NCBI RefSeq assembly: GCF_001638985.1
Contig: NW_017265136.1
Coordinates: 616,461-680,460, forward strand
Origin: Phycomyces blakesleeanus NRRL 1555(-)
Taxonomy: Eukaryota; Mucoromycota; Mucoromycetes; Mucorales; Phycomycetaceae
Direction: 5' to 3'
DNA length: 64,000 nt
Notes under the pieces: generated by a model
What the model was told of the DNA's origin: nothing
Database searches by the model: none
What the model saw: the letters and a program-made list of their open reading frames with translations, nothing else
Shown here: positions 1 to 11,752 of the stretch, piece after piece
Position numbering within the stretch: the first letter of the stretch is position 1
Layout of the letters: every line of letters begins with the position of its first letter
Made by a program: the position numbers and the translations under genes

Positions 1-270
1 CGGTGTGTCTGTTTTAGATGCAGGTAATTTACAGAAACATAGAGGGGAATCTGGAATGATATCAGGACTACGCTTGATAGAAGTAAAAAGGCCATCGGGG
101 TTCTGATCCTGGCTTTGAGTTAAAGAATCACTTGTTTTGGGAGCTTTTGAAGGAGGTAGATTTCTTTTATAATTTTCAGTAAAGTTGACCAAAAACTCAT
201 CGATCGGATCGATTGGAGCTGTGGAGGATATCTGATTTGGACTCGATGGAATTTTTGGAGGCTGGGCCAT
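1..270 (-). CDS. 5' part of an unknown gene, possibly zf-GRF protein (truncated by window edge)
   Basis: An ATG at 270 on the minus strand opens a frame that runs without a stop to the window edge, giving the first 90 residues. The protein starts MAQPPKIPSSPNQ and is Ser/Pro/Gln-rich, so the N-terminus looks disordered. Near the edge it reads PLCFCKLPASKTDT. A C-x-C followed by x-P-A is how GRF-type zinc fingers begin (PLC-x-CG-x-PA in the family), so a GRF zinc finger may follow outside the window. That is inference, because the rest of the domain is not visible. A longer open frame over 120-329 in another phase is a shadow. Confidence 0.5.
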   Translation of the reverse strand, partial: MAQPPKIPSSPNQISSTAPIDPIDEFLVNFTENYKRNLPPSKAPKTSDSLTQSQDQNPDGLFTSIKRSPDIIPDSPLCFCKLPASKTDTP

Positions 271-3200
271 TTATTGACTACAATATTATAAAAAGAAGGT
301 AAAGAAAAAGAATAAATAAATAAACGCACAGTTTTATTGTCTTCTTAAAATCATCTATCAAATTTCTTTCTTTGCTCTATGTCATTGTTTCTATTATGCT
401 TATTGTGTAGAAAGCTATCTAAAGTAAATAGTGCGCGATAATTGGGGTGGGAAAACTGAAAAAGACTGATCAAAGATAAAACAAAGACCATAAATCTAAG
501 TCGTCTTATTGAACTAGAGTATTTTTCTTCATATATATATATATATATAAAGGTTCGAATGATTATGAATGGTCAGTCTTCTTCAATTACCAGTTGGACT
601 GAGAATAATATTATGCTTGATGAAAGGAAGAAACAGTATAATGGGCACTCTTTCTTCTTACTATTTATGTATTTGAACTTAATTTGCTATATATTTTTTA
701 TTTAATAAAGAAAACCAAAATGAACCGATAGAAATTCATCTTATTGGATAAGTCCATTATGGACTTTGTTTTATCTATAATTAATATTTTCGATCTGTAT
801 TTTGGGAATTAACTTCAAGAACGAAGAGTGTCTAAAGTAGCCACAAATATCTACAGCGATGTCCAATTACCAGTACAAAATAAGAAAAGTCAATTGAGTA
901 CCATTTGAACAAATAATATCATTTTTTTTTACTTGAACTAATCAGGTTGGTTTACGATTATCATTTGAGAAATAGAAATAAGAGTGGTATCTTAAAAACC
1001 AAGTACCTTTTTAAAAGGGCAATTGATTGATTGTCCTTGATATAGAAGCTTAAGGTATTTCTTGAACACCTTTTCAAAAATTCATCTTTCAATGATAATT
1101 AACCGTGAATTTTTCTAAAGGAAAGCATGCGGAGATAAAAAGCATTTAATAACATATCTCTCATTAAGTCTAACAGTATTGCGAGAGGGAAATGATATAA
1201 GAATTATTTAAATTTAACTACAGTTGAAGTAAAGATATATTGATTATATGACTTGTAGATCAAATGATTCCAAGTACTATATTATAAACGACCATCTTTA
1301 AGAGATTGATGTCTAATAATAAGCTAAACGATTTACATTATATATGTATGCCTAAATCTAAAGAAACACAAACTCTTTGCGAATTCGAGTCACAAGGTAA
1401 AGTATATACACCAAAGTAATATTATATCCTCCTTCCTTTTCACCAGCATAATACTAAAGCAAAAAAAATCAATATGCAATTAAGCAGTACAATTTAAGGT
1501 TAACTGTTGAATATCAGTGTTAACTAACGGGCAGTAAAAGAAAAATGGGGAGTAGATACAATGAAATAGAGTATGATAAAGAAAGCAGGATATATGCGAG
1601 TCACAGGCACACCAAACTTGTTGTATCCAAAATAAGTATCCATTACAATTGTGAATTTTCTCTTTAAAAAAAAAGAGCAGTTTTTGTTTATTGTCCTTTA
1701 GGTAAATATAATTATATAAGTGATATCTAAGAGATTTCTATAGGGGAACCAATAATAAAGGTTATCCAGCAACTAACCAAATAAACGTACCATTCTTCTT
1801 TGCCAATAATAAGGTTGAGAAATGGAGTAAAGCGATACAAAGGATATGAATCTGGAATAATAAATATGAGCAATAGAAGAGCGCACAAAGTTATTAGGTA
1901 ACAGTGGATTATACGTTCTGTGCTTACAACCCTTCAATATAAACAGATAAGCCTTGATTGAGACAACTTCAAATCCAAGGAAACAACCCGAAACATATTT
2001 GATGTTTTTCTTACTAATAAAGGCTTTGTGGAATGAAATTCTATTAATCTATTGTGGTTTGCGCGATGGCGTAGATAAAATATAGTTCATATCCATAATT
2101 ACATTTACCAGATAACGGCTTTTCATTAAGCCCTTAACCCTCTGGATAACTTTTATATATATTATACTTTAAGCAGAGAACTAATATGTAGTCTGTTTTC
2201 TATAGAACTTGATTTAGAAACACCAAGTTTGGAATGAGAAAAGAGTCAAAAAGAGCAGAGGTCATTCTAAAAGTGAAAAAGAAAAGAGCAAAAAAGGTCT
2301 TTAAGACCTTTAAGAGTAAGGATATTACTTCTTTAAAAGTATGTATATTACTCACGGCTCAATAATCAGTATATATATATATCTAAAGATCAGATGTAAT
2401 TTTCAACAACTTAACTTGATTATTAGACTTTAGAACATGGACTTCTTTAAACAGCAACGTAGTTACTCCGATAAAAAAAAGGTAAAGGCTCATTTTATGC
2501 TTGACCCTGACTATTGCGTGAAACATCAAGCAACACGTTTTCTTCCGCGAGATAGTAAAAGAACAATCTTTCTTCTCCCAAAGAGCAATTTTTATATAAT
2601 TCCAGAGTCTCGGAAGAATTGTTAGTATAGCTTTAATGTCACTTGCTCATATATATAAATAGAAAGAAGTTGCCGCTTATCGCTGGCCAATAGGGTATGC
2701 GTATATCAGTTCTATTACCCTTTACGGCAGAAAGAAATAACTATGTTTTACCTCATTAATAGTGGGCTGGGTAGGGTGCCCTTTTGAACCTTATTTATAC
2801 TAAACTAATTATGAGGAGTTTTGGTTTTGATTGCTTCTCCACGCGAGAAATCGTGACCCTCTCAATTTACACAAGAAAACATATTACATGCTTATCTACC
2901 TATCTCTACCTTACTCTTCATTCGAAGCCCTTTGTTTCATTGAATCCTTAACCCAAGTATTACCAGAAAAAAAAACACGTCATTATATTGAATATCATTC
3001 TCTTCCCCACAACTGCTCTTAAACCAAGTACCATAATCATAAGAAATCAAAAAGTACATATATATATATAATTAAAAATAGTAAAAGCTGAGCCTTGTGC
3101 CACGGCCTCGTCCTACGTGAATATTCCTGATTCTTGAGTATCTAAAGTGTTTCTTCTTAAGAAATCTATTTGCACAAGTGCAGAAGATATACTATTGACC

Positions 3201-3621
3201 ATTGTCTAAAGATTGTATATCCTTTTCTTCTTATTTTAAAGCCATTTGCCAATCTATCAATTAAACTTCTTTAGAATAAGTAAATAGGAATCAATAAAAA
3301 TAAAATAATAAAATGCTACGTACAACTAATGTTTACATTTTTTTTGCTATTGTATGTTACCCAAGACTCACCAATAGGTCTCTATCTGCTCATATGATGT
3401 GGTCAAGAGAGTAAATTCAGTTTAAATGAACCCTAGCTATCTAACTCTACTAATATAGCTCTCAAGGTATTTATAAAAGTGACCCACAATATACATTTAC
3501 GTCAATATAGAAAAGTACGTGAATATCTCTTGAAATGTAGTATATGAGGGATTCTATCTTTATTATCTATTACTATGTCGTATTTCTGCTCACAGAATAT
3601 CCTTATATAACTTGAAATATA
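271..3621. other. AT-rich spacer without a recognisable gene
   Basis: About 3.3 kb of A/T-rich DNA with (TA)n runs (for example near 531-550, 2365-2380 and 3057-3070). Open frames here are short (at most about 62 residues), low in complexity and show no domain or splice-site pattern. No RNA gene was recognised. Confidence 0.6.
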
Positions 3622-3651
3622 CAGTGAGGGGCAAAAAGAATCGCCTTTTTT
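3622..3651 (+). repeat. Left terminal inverted repeat of the Tc1-like element
   Basis: Thirty bases beginning CAGTGAGGGG, identical to the complement of the right end. The short T-run that ends the repeat is six bases here and eight at the other end. Preceded by TA at 3620-3621. Confidence 0.95.
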
Positions 3652-3791
3652 AAGATCCCGATTGTTCTCCAAAATATATCTATTTTTCATGCTTAAAGAA
3701 AAGAAGCAAATACAGCACTTACAGCTCCCAAACTACTTCAGATTAAAGTTGAAAGCACTTGTTCTTATTATTTTATAGAAGAGTCTTTATT

Positions 3792-4871
3792 TTAGTACTT
3801 GGTATTATGACCATTTGCATCTATTACAGCTTGACATCTTCTGTTCATGCTCCGGACCAAACTCTGCAAATACTTCTGGGGGATTAACTTCCATTCCCTT
3901 ATTACGGCATGTCTCAAATGGTAAATGCTATACAGGTTGTATCTGTTCATACGCACTCTACGCTTGAGATATGCCCAGAGATGCTCGATTGGATTCAAGG
4001 CTGGACTTTGAGGTGGCCAGCTGCCCAAAAGTTTCACCTTGTTTTTTTTCTTCCATTCTTTTGTCAGCGCACTCACATGGCAGCTAGCGTTATCCTCTTG
4101 CAGTCGAAATCTTCTCCAGCTATCTTTCTCTTTGAATGCCTTTAAAGAAGGGAGGTAGGCTCTTTCCAAGGTTGCAACATACTTCTTGGAATCGATATTT
4201 CCAGGCACAACGTCTAAAACTCCGACAGCCTTTCCATAGAAGCACCCCCAGACCATAATGGAGCCACCTCCAAACTTCACAGTTGGCGAGACGAGGTTGG
4301 GCTTAAAGCCCTTGTCGTTTGGCCTGAGAACACACCGGCGCCCATCACTTCCGTGGAGCTGGATCTTTGACTCATCAGACCAGATGACGGAATTCCAATC
4401 TGTCGTTTTCCAGTGCAGATGTTCCTTAGCCCATTGCAATCGCTTTTTACGATTGATTTCCGAAATCTTTGGTTTCGGAATCATCTTTCGAGAGTATATT
4501 CCAGCCTTGCGAAGAAACTTTCTCAAAGACTTTACAGAAACTGGTGTGGGCAAGGTTCTAGCAATGGTACTCATTGGCTGTGTTGGATCACGGCTAATCT
4601 GAAGCATAATTCCTCTTTTGTCTCTCTCATTTAACTTTAAAGGTCTACCAGATCGTGGTGCAGCCATATGCGAGCCAGTTTTTTTGTAGCTCTGAAGAAC
4701 ACGCTTCACCACGTCTTTGCTTACGCCTACTTTTTTGGCAATGTCAACCTGACTAGTGCCATTCTTAACACTCTCATGGACAATGATTGCACGAGTTGTA
4801 TTATCCGTGTTTTTATGTCCATTGGTGGAAATCTTAGTAATCTTTTTTGTGCATTCGGTTTGATTGTTCAT
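3792..4871 (-). CDS. Tc1-like transposase, DD35E type
   Basis: This 359-residue protein catalyses cut-and-paste movement of its own element, acting in the nucleus on the terminal repeats. The N-terminal part (about residues 20-110) is a paired helix-turn-helix DNA-binding region with the motif SGRPLKL. The catalytic DDE domain shows VIWSDESKIQLHG (first Asp), LQEDNASCH (second Asp) and SPALNPIEHLWAYLK (Glu). Thirty-five residues separate the second Asp from the Glu, one more than the 34 of classical Tc1. Length is normal for the family and there are no stops or frameshifts. The start was chosen as the first ATG inside the right repeat. Confidence 0.95.
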   Translation of the reverse strand: MNNQTECTKKITKISTNGHKNTDNTTRAIIVHESVKNGTSQVDIAKKVGVSKDVVKRVLQSYKKTGSHMAAPRSGRPLKLNERDKRGIMLQISRDPTQPMSTIARTLPTPVSVKSLRKFLRKAGIYSRKMIPKPKISEINRKKRLQWAKEHLHWKTTDWNSVIWSDESKIQLHGSDGRRCVLRPNDKGFKPNLVSPTVKFGGGSIMVWGCFYGKAVGVLDVVPGNIDSKKYVATLERAYLPSLKAFKEKDSWRRFRLQEDNASCHVSALTKEWKKKNKVKLLGSWPPQSPALNPIEHLWAYLKRRVRMNRYNLYSIYHLRHAVIREWKLIPQKYLQSLVRSMNRRCQAVIDANGHNTKY

Positions 4872-4937
4872 TTCATAAAATGTTAATTTAAGAGAAAAAG
4901 AGAAAGACTATTACGTTTGCTGATTTCGGCATTTTAA

Positions 4938-4967
4938 AAAAAAGGCGATTCTTTTTGCCCCTCACTG
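4938..4967 (-). repeat. Right terminal inverted repeat of the Tc1-like element
   Basis: The complement of the left repeat, ending CCCCTCACTG at 4967, followed by TA at 4968-4969. The transposase start codon lies about 65 bp inside this end, so this is the promoter-proximal end of the element. Confidence 0.95.
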
Positions 4968-6377
4968 TATATATATTAAGCAGATTATACTTGCATTAGT
5001 TAAATAGATCGCGATAAGATTACTTGACTGTTTTTTTCTTCTCATTTTTTTTTTAAAAAAAAAGCTTGTTATTACATTATGAAACCCAATTAACGGATCT
5101 GGTGCAACTCTGTAAAGAAATGATTGATTGATTGATTGATGGTTAAATATTCTGTCAACCTTGAGGTCATTGAATTGCATCACATTTGATGTATGGATTT
5201 TGAAAACAGTGTCAATCAAACCTCTTTGGGTATTTGGTCTATCTGTATAATTCTCTTATCTAGCTTACCATCTTGACATTTTTTTTGGAGTGTTGTTTTC
5301 TACCAAAAACACCGATAAAAGGCCTTCTCCACAAATACAGTGTTTTTGGTATTAAGTATCACTACTGACAGATAATTTCCCACCACCAACACTGAATTAT
5401 TTTACTATATGGACATTAAAAATCCAATCATGTATCTACCTATAGCAACTGAAGGTTGTAAATAACTAGAAGTTAGAATTGACAATATGAGTCATGCCAC
5501 AATAACCAGCATGGTTAATTTGGCTTCTATCATTCGTGCCTTTTTATATAAATATACGCATACTTATTTAAAGATTATTTTTATTCAGTGCGCTACCGAC
5601 AATAAAAAATATGTGTTTCCAATTTGATATATATATATAAAGACCTATAGGGATAATAGCGCATGGCTTTTGTACCCTCTATTAACCGAATACAGAAATT
5701 ACTCCTAACTCAGTTACAGTAGCTTCAAGTACCTTGAATTTATTATCGCTGAATATCTCCAGCCTCCAGGGCAAGTTTGAAAGTGTTAATATTTTGATTT
5801 TCTCATATACTCGAGAAGTAATGTATAGAATATACTGTCTTTAGCTTTAGACGCGATAATATAGCTCACATATGTCTAGCTAGGCGCAAGTGCTGCTCGA
5901 TTTTTATCGATTTTTAATAAATGAATTTCTTTTTCTTCTCTGTAACCACAAGGTGAGTGGCTTCGTTGTTCAGATTACATTCTAGCTCTGATCATCCAAT
6001 AGGCCTGTAGAATTATGGAGATAAAAAAGATAAGCAGATACCAAGGAAATATATTTTCACGTGTGATATTATACGCTTAGAACTCATCATTTTTCAACTC
6101 GAAAAGAATAAGAGAGAGAGAAAAGAAAACAAGGGAGGACAAGAAACTAACACACATCAAGCGGAATCTGTAGACTCCCAAACTAGTGCAACTTTAAATA
6201 GCAATATAACCTCATGTACTGTATATATATATATATATATATTTACTTTGAATTGGGATATTTTTCTTTCTTTCTCTCAATCTCTATTACCATTTAAAAT
6301 ACCCTCTATACAAATCTTGACTTGCACCTACACCTACACCTACACCTAAACACATTACCTACCATCTCCAACTCAAC
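4968..6377. other. Spacer and promoter region of the C2H2 gene
   Basis: AT-rich DNA with a T-run/A-run palindrome at 5045-5063, ATTG repeats near 5120-5143 and a perfect 12-base inverted repeat (5301-5312 with 5340-5351). Near the gene are a (TA)n run (about 6222-6241), a pyrimidine-rich tract and CTACAC repeats at about 6328-6350. No coding region is supported. Confidence 0.55.
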
Positions 6378-7876
6378 ATGGGAAACTTCTTTGACTTTAT
6401 TCCTCAGCTTTTCGGCTCTCCTCCAAACGAAACCGCTGTTCAAAACCCCACTGATGCTGTTTTTACACATTCAGTAGAGGCTTCTCATACAAACCCGGTA
6501 GAAAACGTTATTCACTGGCTGAAAGACGTTGTCGAAAAAGCTGACAAGAGAAGTGGGGTGGCTAGCATACAGCTTAGTGATGCTCAACAAATAATATCGC
6601 ATATGGAACAGCAACAGCGACAGCAACAGCAACAACAGCAGCAGCAACAGCAACAGCAACAACAACAACAGCAACAACAGCACCAGCTCCAGCACCAGCA
6701 ACGGTCTCTTCCTCGAGACATTCAACAGCCTAATCAGAACAATATGAATGTGCCAGTCTCACCATTTTCTTCTAATAATAACGAAGATATGAAGACAGGT
6801 AAATATTCATATAAAGTCTGATAAAGCTGGTATTGACTTTTGTTTGCTGCATAGACGCTTATCAAAACACCTTGATGAACCCATTATTTGCGGAAAATTT
6901 CCAAGACTCATCGTATGGATCATTCAGAACTGATATTTCTGACTCATTCAATGGCACATCGAACGATTTTCCAACACCTGGATTCACACCTAGCTCACTT
7001 AAACACTTGTCTCAAAGCTTCTTTCCGCCTGACGGAGGAAACTTACTTTTATCACAATATCAAGGTTCTCCTTTAGAGAATCAAACCAACGTCATGCTCG
7101 AGAATTGCGGCCCAGAATTTGATTTCATGTTGAATGAACACTGTGCACCGAGCAGCTCTTTATCAGCAATCAATCGAAAGCGTTCTCAGTCAAGCATATC
7201 TTCTCGGAAAAGATCAAATTCAACATCAACAAGATCTTTTGTCTCTAGTGGACGTTCCCGTCCTCAAATAAACATTAATACTCTAAATACCCAAAGTCCT
7301 TCACCAGAAGTAACCTCTAACTTCTTTTCTACACCTTTAATGGACCCATATTATCACCTTGCAGTGCCGGCCACTATGCCTAGTGATAACGATGAAGACC
7401 ATATGGATGTCTTTGTTGATAATGCAATCGATATACCCTTTACAAGCCCTATTACTCGCCCTGTACTACAATCTCATTCTACACATACCTCGGCTGGTCC
7501 ATCTTCCTACAGCTCTCAGTACAGCGGCTTCTCTTTTAACCCCTCGATACCAAGTATTGATGACCAAACGCAATACACGCGCGAATATTCAAATAGTGGA
7601 AGCACCGCCCCTTACAATTCTACATCACTAGCAACACGCGGAGCTTACAATCCGTATTACATTCACGAAAATCGACCTTTGGACCTTCCACAAGACATTA
7701 CTACAGGGGAGCACACAATCAAGATCAAAAGGTTCGCTTGCCCTTCATGTTGCAAGCGATTTTCGACCAAGTTCAACAAGAAACGCCATGAGCTCAAAAA
7801 GCATCCTCAAGAACAATCCGCTTTCAACCAACACCCATTTGAGAAAAATGGAGACCTGGCTAGTGACCAACTATAA
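6378..7876 (+). CDS. Glutamine-rich single C2H2 zinc-finger protein
   Basis: A probable nuclear DNA-binding regulator of 480 residues. Exons are 6378-6798 and 6855-7876; the intron is GT..AG and keeps the frame. The N-terminus is followed by a long polyglutamine tract (about residues 76-112, CAG/CAA repeats with histidines), a typical activation-type region. The middle is Ser/Thr/Asn/Pro-rich and disordered, with a basic stretch around NRKRSQSS. Near the C-terminus (about residue 434) is one finger, FACPSCCKRFSTKFNKKRHE, continuing to a second histidine: C-x2-C-x12-H-x4-H. One finger alone would bind DNA weakly, so dimerisation or another role is possible. I do not recognise an orthologue. 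Confidence 0.85.
6609..6710 (+). repeat. CAG/CAA trinucleotide repeat (polyGln)
   Basis: Interspersed CAG and CAA triplets inside exon 1 of the C2H2 gene encode the polyglutamine tract. Mixed codons suggest it is older or more stable than a pure CAG run. Confidence 0.85.
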
Positions 7877-8910
7877 TTAATTACATTGGTCATGGTCCCA
7901 TCATTTTTTATTTTATTTTGTTTGTATTCAGAAATTTTCCGCAGCAAGAAAAATGTGGAACTGCAGTTGTCCTACCATGATGACCATGCAATAAAACAAT
8001 CCCTGTAGAAGTGAAGAATACGAGAATATATACAGAACCACCCAAATTCACATACTTTCTTTTTTGTCTATACCTGTAAATACCTTTATAATTACAATCT
8101 TCAGCTATATATATATATATAAATAAATCAGCTACTGCGTACTGCCTTTTCAATAAATCTTGACCTGTATATATATAAATATGTATAAAAGAATGTCAAG
8201 GTTACAGAACATACGTTCTCCCCCAAAGCGACAATAAAAATGTTTGTATTAGGAAAATCCTAGTTTCAAGTTTCAAGTTTGGTTTCATGAAATTTCCTGC
8301 TTAACCAATTCAGTGCTGAAAAATAATAGCCGCAGAATACAAAAGAACTCATTCATTTATGTTAAATCAAATGACAATAAAAACATCCATGGTCACCTTG
8401 AAGTCTCTGGCTAAATAAAAGAAGAGACATAATACGATATATACATTTATTACCTTTATTACACCAAGGCAATCCATTAAAGTATTTAGTCCCAATGATG
8501 AAACAACATCATTTCCGTATAAACAATAGTACCGTTCTTTTGACCACACCTTATTTGTTTTTCCTTTTGTAGAAGCTTTTCTTACACAGAATCACTCATG
8601 TCATCAAGAAAATAAATGGATCAAAATTATCTCTTCTAGACTTGAGCTATGAGAAAATGAATTTTCATCTTGTACACTTTGGAAAATGTTATTCCCCAAC
8701 AGTGAAATTGCAATTACCTCTAATTCTTATACACAAACACTTATTTTTATGCGTTTTATTATTTTATTTTTTTAGAAAAAAAAAATAGACTCAGAGGAAG
8801 GGAATCCTCTCGATATGCATTGAATGAAATGAAAAGAAAGATTGAAATAAAAGTAAAGAAGAAAAAAAAGAAAGATATACAGTGCATTTGGATTTCGATC
8901 GAGGTTGTTT
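7877..8910. other. Convergent intergenic region
   Basis: About 1 kb between the 3' ends of two convergent genes. It is AT-rich with (TA)n runs near 8108-8120 and 8168-8176. No coding sequence or RNA gene is evident. Confidence 0.55.
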
Positions 8911-10361
8911 TTAGTATCGTTTTTTGGAGGCATCAGAGCACGCCTCTCCAGCTTGAACGCATGCTTCGATAGCCTTTGCGCAGGTTTCAATAGCACTAAA
9001 CATACTTGCAGCTTGAGTAGGATCATCACACTCCATAACTTCGTTTGTCATCTTGCTAAGCTTTAAAGAAAGCATCTTAACAATGCCCTGTTGACCAAAG
9101 TATTCTGTTTCAAACCCAGCACGTTTTGAGATGAATGAAATATTGGTAGTAGCAGTAGGAGCAGTGCTAGAAGGACCAAGTTTTGGTGAAGGGGCCTTGG
9201 TTACGGGACGTGAGTTTTGAGTGGATACATTTCTTGGTCTGTCTTCAATTGCTTCCTCGACAGCATCTTCAAAGCAGAAACTACGAGTTTCACTAAGCTG
9301 AAAAAAGAAATATCAAAGATTAGCAAATATCTTTTTAGACTTAATGGTTTCTCCACTTTGACAGCATAAAAGATGGAGAGACTTCAACCTTTTGCTTCTT
9401 GCGTGGCGACTTTTTTTTTTGTTTAGAGAAAATATTGTAGTACATGACATGATATGACATGACATGGAAATGATAAATATCCAAGCACCCAAATAGTTGT
9501 AATATTTCTTTCTTATTCTTTTTGCCTTCTATTTATTAACAACAATGCTAAAAGTAAAGTAAATCCAAATCCAAAGAAAGAAAGAAAAAGATACTCACCT
9601 CAGACAAAACCATCTCATGTTCAGACTCGAGGTCAGGTTCAGACTCAAGTTCAGGTTCAGGCTCAGGTTTACGTTCAGGCACTGGCTTGTCGTTTTTTGT
9701 GAAGTTCATGGCCGAAGCATCCTGTTCCGTAATATAAGTTTGATTACAGATAACACACACCATGTGTTTGTTAACCGGATTTCTCATCAACGGAACCTAA
9801 GTCAAGAACACCTTGCTCTATTAGTCTTCTTTTTCTTTTTCGTTTTGGCCATTTATTTATATGTATGCATAGATACAGTGTACTTACAGCATAACAATCA
9901 CTATTGGGGCAAATGTCGTTCAACAAAGTCCAACGCTGCAAGAGTTTCTGTCCAATCAACTGAGATGCCTTGGAAGACTGCTCTCTTCGCTCACTTTGCT
10001 CACGCATCTTATCCATACTCTTAACCTTGGTCCATTCATCATCTTCAGTGTCAACTTCGCTATCAACACAACCCTCCAATATTTTGCTCACATCCTCGGT
10101 ACGGGAATCCGAAACTGGGGCCGAGGCCTTGGGTGCAGGTTTCACAGTAGTAGCAGCAGAAGTAGAAGCAGCAGGAGGAGTAGGAGTAGTGTTAGCAGGA
10201 GGAGCAGATGATATAGGTGTAGCAGGCTTGCGTTGACCAGAGGAAGATGTTGGCAACGAATCGTGAGAAACACAAAACTTAATCAAACCATCCTTTGAAC
10301 GCATCATTGGTACAGAACAGCCTGATTGTTGACACAATTCATCTGTCATTACCTTTTAAAG

Positions 10362-10400
<39 letters not shown>

Positions 10401-10525
10401 AAATAGAGATTAGATGGTTTACTTAATAATATAATGGGATGAGATGTTTAGCTTACCCATCCTTGAAGCATATAAGTTCCCAAAAGAGATGTTGCGAGAT
10501 CTGAGTCAGAGCCTGATCTTGACAT
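8911..10525 (-). CDS. Protein with two ZNRD2/SSSCA1-type zinc ribbons
   Basis: A 372-residue protein in four exons on the minus strand: 10457-10525, 9888-10352, 9599-9796 and 8911-9297. All junctions are GT..AG and in frame. Two modules resemble the Sjogren syndrome/scleroderma autoantigen 1 (Auto_anti-p27, ZNRD2) family. The first is LLGTYMLQGWVMTDELCQQS, then GCSVPMMRSKDG and FCVSH. The second is LLQRWTLLNDICPNSDC, then VPLMRNP and CVIC. Each has the hydrophobic W-x-(L/M) lead-in, a C-x4-C knuckle and a second knuckle; the second knuckle of module 1 is partly degenerate (C then H). Between them is an Ala/Pro/Thr/Ser linker; after them come a Glu/Pro-rich stretch and a helical C-terminus rich in cysteine. 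Family members are linked to mitosis and centromere biology in animals, but the fungal role is unknown. Confidence 0.85.
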
Positions 10526-11752
10526 TGTAAAATATTTTTAAGGAAAAAAAAAACAAGGGGGATGGGAGGAAGAAGGTAAAGTGTGTGAATGAAGAGATGT
10601 GAAACTATACTAAGAAAAAGAAAAAAAAAAGTAAAACTATGATATGAAATCCAAACTCAGAAAGTTGTACCTTTTCTTCTTCTTTAGTGATGATCATCAT
10701 TATCGAATTATTAGATCTTTGATTAAATTTAAAAAATCGAGTGTCAACTATGGTTGCTCTTCAAATAAAGCAAAACAAATAAGTCCATATAAAGAAACTA
10801 GTAAAGAGTTACAAGATTTCTTGATTTGGCTGTCATACATTTTGGTTGTAGATCAGGATAGTCGGTGCGAATTATTGATTGATCTGTAAAAAAAAAACAA
10901 CAACAACAAAAAGCGAATTATCTTTCAGTACTGACTCATGGCGATATAAGGGAATTGGGCTGCTTATTTGATATATAGATTACTAGGCTGGTTTTTTTTA
11001 ATTATAATTCAATACAGGTTTCATGATGTTAAAAGGATAAAAATGGGTGAAGGAATGTATGTCTGCGTGGGTGTGTCTGTGTCTGTGGGTGGGTGTGCGT
11101 GGGTGTGCGTGGATGTGGATGTGGGTATGTCTGTGGGTGAGTGACAGAAAGCAGAAAAAGGAAAATAAGGGAAAAAGGTGATATTGTATTGACACAGCAA
11201 GATCGAACTTACACTAGAATCTATTCGATGGTTGGTAGCCCCAGGAGAAGTAATTTATTTAGACCCTTTTTTTTAATAATAAAAAAAGGACACCCGCTCG
11301 TTTTCTACTTGAATATTTTACTTTATTTTATTTTTATTAAATCTCGATGAGCCAAATCGACCGATAAGTTCACTAGTAATTGATACAAGTCGAATTCGAA
11401 AGCTGGCCACTAGCCACAATTGACAAGAGAGAAAGAGAAAGAGAGAGAGAGGACGAGGGGTAGACCCTGAGCTGTCCTTTCATATCTGGTCCCATTCTCT
11501 GACAATCAGACTGTATTTTCAGTAGGATCATGATTTTGTATGTATTGATCGATAAATGACAACGATGCAACCCAGTCATCTCCCTTGTAAACCTGCCAAA
11601 ATAGGAAAGTTCAACGAAGAAGAGGTCTGTTTCTATATGCCTTTTCTTTGTTAAGACCAGGAAATCATGATTTTGAGCTTCGTCTATAAATACCCTTCTT
11701 TCCTACCTTTCTTTCCTCTTTAATTCACTCTTAAAGACCTCTTTAAATTACA
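10526..11752. other. Divergent intergenic region
   Basis: Spacer between divergently transcribed genes, with a GTGTGGGT-type G/T-rich microsatellite (about 11060-11140) and a GA-rich tract (about 11425-11455). An open frame over 10644-10889 was considered and not accepted. Confidence 0.5.
11686..11693 (+). promoter_or_regulatory. TATA box
   Basis: TATAAATA lies 67 bp upstream of the ATG at 11753, followed by a C/T-rich stretch. Spacing and context fit a core promoter for the small gene downstream. Confidence 0.6.

Larger units (their letters stand above)
3622..4967 (-). mobile_element. Intact Tc1/mariner-type DNA transposon
   Basis: A 1,346 bp element is bounded by inverted repeats that match perfectly for 30 bases. 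The left end starts CAGTGAGGGGCAAAAAGAAT at 3622, and its exact complement ends at 4967. Both ends are flanked by TA (3620-3621 and 4968-4969), the target-site duplication expected of the Tc1/mariner superfamily. The element holds one uninterrupted transposase frame on the minus strand. Perfect ends and an open frame suggest recent insertion and possible activity. Flanks are AT-rich spacer with no gene disrupted. Confidence 0.95.

Noticed and set aside
2437..2625. 62-residue plus-strand frame
   Set aside because: Short, no motif, isolated in a 3 kb spacer.
10644..10889. 81-residue plus-strand frame (ending with SRCELLIDL)
   Set aside because: Some natural-looking residues but no domain, promoter or splice support in AT-rich DNA.
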